Source of the DNA: Virgibacillus indicus
GTDB lineage: Bacteria; Bacillota; Bacilli; Bacillales; Amphibacillaceae
Direction of reading: 5' to 3'
DNA length: 64,000 nt
Assembly (NCBI RefSeq): GCF_002266285.1
Contig: NZ_NPMS01000007.1
Span: 62,001 to 126,000, forward strand
The translations under genes and the position numbers were made by a program. Shown in pieces: positions 60,517 to 64,000 of the stretch. The notes beneath the pieces were generated by a model, which made no database searches, was not told the origin of the DNA, and saw only the letters and a program-made list of their open reading frames with translations. Within the stretch, counting starts at the first letter, position 1, and every line of letters begins with the position of its first letter.

Positions 60517-60643
60517 ACTGGCAGTAAGACCCCACTTCGAGCCAATCAGTTAAACCGAGGAGGGATAGGTGGGGATCAACTGCCAGTAAATGTCCGATTC
60601 GTTCATCTAACAATCAGTGGGGGAAAGAACCCCCCACTGATTG
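60517..60643. repeat. Double-palindrome element (IS200/IS605- or REP-like)
   Basis: First unit: ACTGGCAGT (60517-60525) and CCCCAC (60530-60535) mirror GTGGGG (60569-60574) and ACTGCCAGT (60579-60587). Second unit: CAATCAGTGGGGG (60611-60623) pairs with CCCCCACTGATTG (60631-60643) over 13 bp. CAATCAGT also occurs inside the first unit (60543-60550), so it can alternatively pair with the second unit's arm. The palindromes fill the gap between divergent promoters of the ABC and map genes. Confidence 0.75.
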
Positions 60644-60751
60644 AAGGTTCACTTTATTGTATGGTACACTTTATATTGGAAATTAATTATATTCATCTAC
60701 AAAACAGTTTAACATATAGTTTTGCGTATTTTAACGAGAGGAAGAAATTTG

Positions 60752-61504
60752 ATGATAACTAGAAAAAGTAAACGTGAAATAGAACAGATGCAAGCAGCTG
60801 GTGATTTGCTTGTTCAATGCCATAAGGAAATTGCCAAAATGATCAAACCTGGAATTACCACATTGGAAATTGATGCATTAGTAGAAAAGTTACTGGCCAA
60901 ACATGGAGCAACCCCTGAGCAAAAAGGGTATAACGGCTACCCATATGCCATTTGTGCTTCGATAAATGATGAGATCTGTCATGGTTTCCCCCGTGATGAG
61001 AAATTACAAGATGGTGACATCGTAACAATTGATATGGTTGTAAACTTAAATGGCGGTCTAGCTGATTCTGCCTGGACCTATGCAGTAGGCAATGTTGATG
61101 AAAAAGGCAAGCGACTGATGGAAGTAACAAAAACGTCATTGGATAAAGGAATCGAACAAGCACAAGCAGGTAATCGCATTGGTGATATTGGGCATGCGAT
61201 TCAAACCTATGCAGAGGGAGAAGGTTTTTCAGTTGTCCGTGATTTCACAGGTCATGGAATCGGTCCAACAATTCACGAAGACCCGCATATCCCTCATTTC
61301 GGTTTGCCAAATAAAGGTCTCCGTTTAAAAGAGGGTATGGTCATCACAATTGAACCAATGATAAATGAGGGAAGCTGGCAAAGTAAAATGGATCAGAATA
61401 ACTGGACAGCAAGAACGATAGATAAAGGGCGCTCTGCACAATATGAACATACTATTGTCATTACAAAGGATGGCCCATTGCTGATTACAGATCAGGATAA
61501 GTAG
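60752..61504 (+). CDS. map: Methionine aminopeptidase (type I)
   Basis: Removes the N-terminal Met from nascent proteins. The 250-residue protein has the pita-bread fold ligands: Asp in DIVTIDMVVN and GGLADSAWTY, His in FTGHGIGPTIHEDP, Glu in VITIEPMI and Glu in YEHTIVIT; SINDEICHG supplies the substrate-pocket His. It resembles the stand-alone second MetAP (YflG) of Bacillus rather than the adk-map ribosomal cluster copy. ATG 60752 follows AGAGGAAG; an upstream TTG at 60722 is less likely. Confidence 0.93.
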   Translation: MITRKSKREIEQMQAAGDLLVQCHKEIAKMIKPGITTLEIDALVEKLLAKHGATPEQKGYNGYPYAICASINDEICHGFPRDEKLQDGDIVTIDMVVNLNGGLADSAWTYAVGNVDEKGKRLMEVTKTSLDKGIEQAQAGNRIGDIGHAIQTYAEGEGFSVVRDFTGHGIGPTIHEDPHIPHFGLPNKGLRLKEGMVITIEPMINEGSWQSKMDQNNWTARTIDKGRSAQYEHTIVITKDGPLLITDQDK

Positions 61505-61577
61505 AACCAAATTTAAGGGAGGCAGCCTTCTCCCGGGCTTCTTGAAGGTTAGCGTCCATTGAATCATGTTATAGATT

Positions 61578-61622
61578 AAAAAATGTGGTGGTCCATAAAT
61601 AAGCGGACAGCCACATTTTTAA
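61578..61622. terminator. Bidirectional terminator between map and nhaC
   Basis: AAAAATGTGG pairs with CCACATTTTT, with an inner TCC/GGA; A- and T-runs on both sides. Confidence 0.85.
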
Positions 61623-61636
61623 TTTTTATATGAAGT

Positions 61637-63001
61637 TTATTCTTTCAATGCTTTCCCGCCAAATAACATCGTAATTACAGGACTTAATAGACAAAAGAAA
61701 GCAAATGGTAAATAAGCCAGTACCGATACACCCAGTACATCTGCGATAAATACACCACAAACACTCCATGGGACAAGCGGGTTAATAACGGTACCTGCAT
61801 CCTCTAATGTTCTAGAGAGTGCCTTTTTGGAGAGTCCTGCCTTCTGATAAATTCCTTTATACGTTTCACCAGTTAACATGATGGAAAGATACTGTTCTCC
61901 GATTAATACGTTAACACCAATTGCTGTAGCAGCTGTTGAAACAATAATTGTCCTCACTTTCTGCAGTTTTTCTTTAAAAGCCATTAGCATACTTGGGATA
62001 ATTCCAGTTACAAATAATAAACCACCAAAGCCTAGTGCCAGAATGACCAATGAAATGGTGAAGAGCATACTATTGATTCCGCCTTTTGACAGCAGATCAT
62101 TAACGGGCTGGAAATCGGTAGTTGCAGTATAGCCATCGAACCAGATTGCCCAAATTTCAGTCCAGGAAATTCCACTCGTAAAACTGGCAAGCAATGTTGC
62201 AGCCAAACCGCTTATCCCAATTGCTATAAATGCATTCACTTTAAAAATGGTACATACAATTAATATCACTAGGGGAATCCATGAAGTCCAGTGAATTAAA
62301 CCAGTTGCTTCAAGTGCTGATTGATAATTATTGCCCGTCTGAAGTGTTACAGTTTCATCCGGTGATAACAAAATATAGATAATAAAACTAATAATAAAAG
62401 CCGGAATCGTTGTTAAGCTTATGTGTTTAATATGTTCGAACAAGTCAACCTGAACAACAGTCGATGCAAGATTTGTCGTATCAGATAACGGAGACATTTT
62501 ATCACCGAAAAAGGCACCTGATACAATTGCACCAGCAGTTATTGCCATGGAAGCATCCATTGCACTGGCAATTCCAATAAAGGCGACCCCAATTGTAGCA
62601 GTTGTTGTCAGGGAACTTCCCATTGAAATACCTATAATTGCTGTTATTGCAAAAACTATCGCATATAACCAAGTGCCACCCAGCAGGGAGAAACCTGTAT
62701 TTATTAAGGCGGGAATAGTACCACTGATTATCCAGCTGCTTATTAAAACACCAATGAGTACGAATAAAAAAACTGCACCCATTCCTGTTTTCGCACCTTC
62801 AATCATACCGTCCTGCAAATCTTTAAAGGCGATATGCTTGATTAATCCATAGGTAATAAGAATAAAAATTCCTAATAAAATTGGAATATGCGGGACTGTC
62901 CCCAAACCAATTATAAAATAACTGATAAGGCCAACTATGAGTATAAAGGATAAAATTGATTCAACTAATGATGGGTTATGCTTTGGGTTGATTGGGAACA
63001 T
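61637..63001 (-). CDS. nhaC: NhaC-family antiporter under Tyr T-box control
   Basis: A 454-residue membrane protein with about 12 hydrophobic segments. Family blocks seen are GISMGSSLTTTATIGVAFIG, FGDKMSPLSDTTNLASTVVQ and the C-terminal LEDAGTVINPLVPWSVCGVF. NhaC proteins exchange Na+ for H+, but members preceded by Tyr T-boxes in Bacillaceae are candidates for amino acid transport; the leader here has a UAC specifier, so tyrosine uptake by Na+ or H+ coupling is the better guess. ATG 63001 has AGAAGGAGG upstream. Between the T-box terminator and the start codon the mRNA contains a 206-bp repeat. Confidence 0.88.
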   Translation of the reverse strand: MFPINPKHNPSLVESILSFILIVGLISYFIIGLGTVPHIPILLGIFILITYGLIKHIAFKDLQDGMIEGAKTGMGAVFLFVLIGVLISSWIISGTIPALINTGFSLLGGTWLYAIVFAITAIIGISMGSSLTTTATIGVAFIGIASAMDASMAITAGAIVSGAFFGDKMSPLSDTTNLASTVVQVDLFEHIKHISLTTIPAFIISFIIYILLSPDETVTLQTGNNYQSALEATGLIHWTSWIPLVILIVCTIFKVNAFIAIGISGLAATLLASFTSGISWTEIWAIWFDGYTATTDFQPVNDLLSKGGINSMLFTISLVILALGFGGLLFVTGIIPSMLMAFKEKLQKVRTIIVSTAATAIGVNVLIGEQYLSIMLTGETYKGIYQKAGLSKKALSRTLEDAGTVINPLVPWSVCGVFIADVLGVSVLAYLPFAFFCLLSPVITMLFGGKALKE

Positions 63002-63094
63002 GAGACAGCCTCCTTCTTTAATTTTAATTGCATTATATTACTTAAAATGTTTATCTTGGATTTTAAAACAACATTATTTTTGAAAATAGCCAAA

Positions 63095-63300
63095 AACAAA
63101 GGCGCAAGCGCCCGTTTAGCGACGTACGAACTGGACTGAACCGCAGGAGATAAAGGAAACACAGCGACCGTAGGGAGCCGATGTTGACTTATCGTACGGA
63201 GGTGAAGGAAGTTCGCTAGTCGCTGGGCGCTGGAGCCGGACGTGGCTGATTTGGTTGTTTATTTATCCACAGGTCAAAAATTTTATAATTTCCTATACAA
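63095..63300 (-). repeat. 206-bp intergenic repeat, copy 2 (inverted)
   Basis: Reverse-complement of 16199-16404, with the same two ends. Differences are few: for example GCTGGAGCC here against GCTTGCGCC-like bases in copy 1. It starts two bases after the T-box terminator and ends 94 bases before the nhaC start codon, within the nhaC 5' UTR. Confidence 0.9.
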
Positions 63301-63301
63301 T

Positions 63302-63523
63302 CAAAAAAGCCTCATCCCAATTAGGGACGAAGCTTGCTCCGCGTTACCACCCTGATTGCTGAACGGTACCTGTTCAGCCTCTCATGAAAAAATCCGCCTG
63401 AAAGAAATGTGTATTTCGATTAAGTTCTGCCAGAGTTTGCACCGGCCACTCTGTCTCTTCTTGCTGCGTCAATTTAATCTACTATGCATTTCCGGATTGC
63501 TATTATCTAATTTTCAAATATTA
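63302..63523 (-). ncRNA. T-box leader, tyrosine type
   Basis: Minus-strand leader of about 220 nt. Stem I closes with AATCCG (63498-63493) and CGGATT (63396-63391), then GAAATG (63492-63487) with CATTTC (63409-63404). The specifier loop has AGTA on the 5' side (63483-63480) and GAAATACA on the 3' side, codon TAC at 63413-63411. GATTAA (63479-63474) with TTAATC (63423-63418) closes it above. Stem III is GCTGAAC/GTTCAGC. The T-box is AGGGTGGTAACGCG (63354-63341); UGGU fits a discriminator A, as in tRNA-Tyr. The terminator GCTTCGTCCC/GGGATGAGGC ends in TTTTTT (63332-63303). It senses uncharged tRNA-Tyr. Confidence 0.92.
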
Positions 63524-63529
63524 CTATCG

Positions 63530-63558
63530 AATATACATGCGGAAATCGTCTCTGTCAA
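63530..63558 (-). promoter_or_regulatory. SigA promoter of the T-box-nhaC transcript
   Basis: On the minus strand TTGACA (63558-63553) and TATATT (63535-63530) with a 17-base spacer; the predicted start is near 63523, just before stem I. Confidence 0.85.
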
Positions 63559-63643
63559 TATTAATTTCCCGAATTACTTGCTTTTTAAATTTTGTGAAAT
63601 CAGTTATAATAATCTGAATTACTGTTTTCAGGGGGGAATAAAA

Positions 63644-64000
63644 TTGGTGAGTGATGCAGTTAAAAAGAGAAAAACTTCCGCATCTTTACATATGATACAA
63701 AAAGGTATCGCAACAGGGTTTCCCATCATGCTTGGTTACTTGCCAATTGCAGTAACATACGGGGTTTTAGCAAAACAATCAGGAATGACATTAACAGAGC
63801 TTACTTTGATGAGTGTCATGGTTTTTGCTGGTGCCAGTCAGTTTATGGGTGCAAATATGATTGCGGTAGGAGCAGGAGCAGTGGAAATTATTATTGCAAC
63901 GTTTGTATTGAATTTCCGGCATTTTGTAATGAGTTTAGCTTTTATGAATCGCCTCCGTACAGTAGAACTAAAATGGAAAATTCCATTAACCTTGGGATTG
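63644..64000 (+). CDS. AzlC-family branched-chain amino acid exporter subunit (3' partial)
   Basis: The gene runs off the window after about 119 residues. The visible part has GFPIMLGYLPIAVTYGVLAK, MSVMVFAGASQFMGANMIAV and LNFRHFVMSLAF, the AzlC signature. AzlC with its partner AzlD exports branched-chain amino acids or their analogues. The start is TTG 63644 (GTG 63647 adjacent) with GGGGGG about 8 bases upstream. azlD would be expected after 64000. It is divergent from the T-box-nhaC unit. Confidence 0.88.
   Translation, partial: MVSDAVKKRKTSASLHMIQKGIATGFPIMLGYLPIAVTYGVLAKQSGMTLTELTLMSVMVFAGASQFMGANMIAVGAGAVEIIIATFVLNFRHFVMSLAFMNRLRTVELKWKIPLTLGL

Overview
The window is about 64 kb of a low-GC chromosome from a spore-forming member of the Bacillaceae. 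The evidence is a GerA/GerB/GerC germinant receptor operon, YhcN- and YjcZ-type spore proteins, SigI/RsgI, a T-box leader, TTG/GTG starts with strong Shine-Dalgarno (SD) sites, and Bacillus synteny (arg operon, queG-yhbB-trmL, odhAB, yrrT-mccAB). Two NhaC-family Na+/H+ antiporters and a glycine-betaine ABC importer suggest a salt- or alkali-tolerant genus such as Oceanobacillus or Virgibacillus. The genus is inference.

Layout. 1-6.4 kb: end of an arginine operon (argJ-argB-argD-carB), with no carA between argD and carB and no argF after carB. 6.6-8.3 kb: a second-type Hsp33 chaperone with a TipA-like MerR regulator, behind a 19-bp-spacer promoter carrying a perfect dyad. 8.4-17.3 kb: NhaC antiporter, small proteins, a Tat-dependent GMC dehydrogenase pair, an S9 peptidase, a P-loop kinase-like protein and D-amino-acid transaminase. 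17.4-23.3 kb: Fnr with its own Fnr box, tRNA-Gly, a COG3044-type ATPase, queG, yhbB and trmL. 23.6-29.2 kb: odhAB and a nucleoside transporter. 29.3-33.8 kb: a GC-rich repeat cluster, an aldehyde dehydrogenase gene broken by an amber codon, a MATE pump and a stand-alone MurG. 34.3-41.9 kb: betaine importer, ger operon, carbonic anhydrase. 42.5-48.3 kb: a BmrCD-like heterodimeric drug exporter behind two tandem leader-peptide/terminator modules, then a trypsin-like protease and a PRC-barrel protein. 48.7-51.9 kb: sigI-rsgI, a YhdB-like protein and yhcN. 52.1-57.8 kb: yrrT-luxS-mccA-mccB (methionine-to-cysteine recycling), a dipeptidase and a YueD-like reductase. 57.9-64 kb: YjcZ-like peptide, ABC transporter pair, map, a second nhaC under a tyrosine T-box, and the start of azlC.

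The regulation is the most interesting part: (1) the double attenuator in front of the drug exporter; (2) a complete Tyr T-box whose transcript then runs through a 206-bp repeat before reaching nhaC; (3) the Hsp33/MerR module; (4) an Fnr box centred at about -41.5. Three repeat families occupy the intergenic spaces: a 206-bp element in two inverted copies 47 kb apart, a GC-rich element at 18.3 and 29.3-29.7 kb, and a palindromic element at 60.5-60.6 kb. No rRNA, CRISPR array, prophage or intact insertion sequence was seen. All family assignments are by reading; no database search was run.
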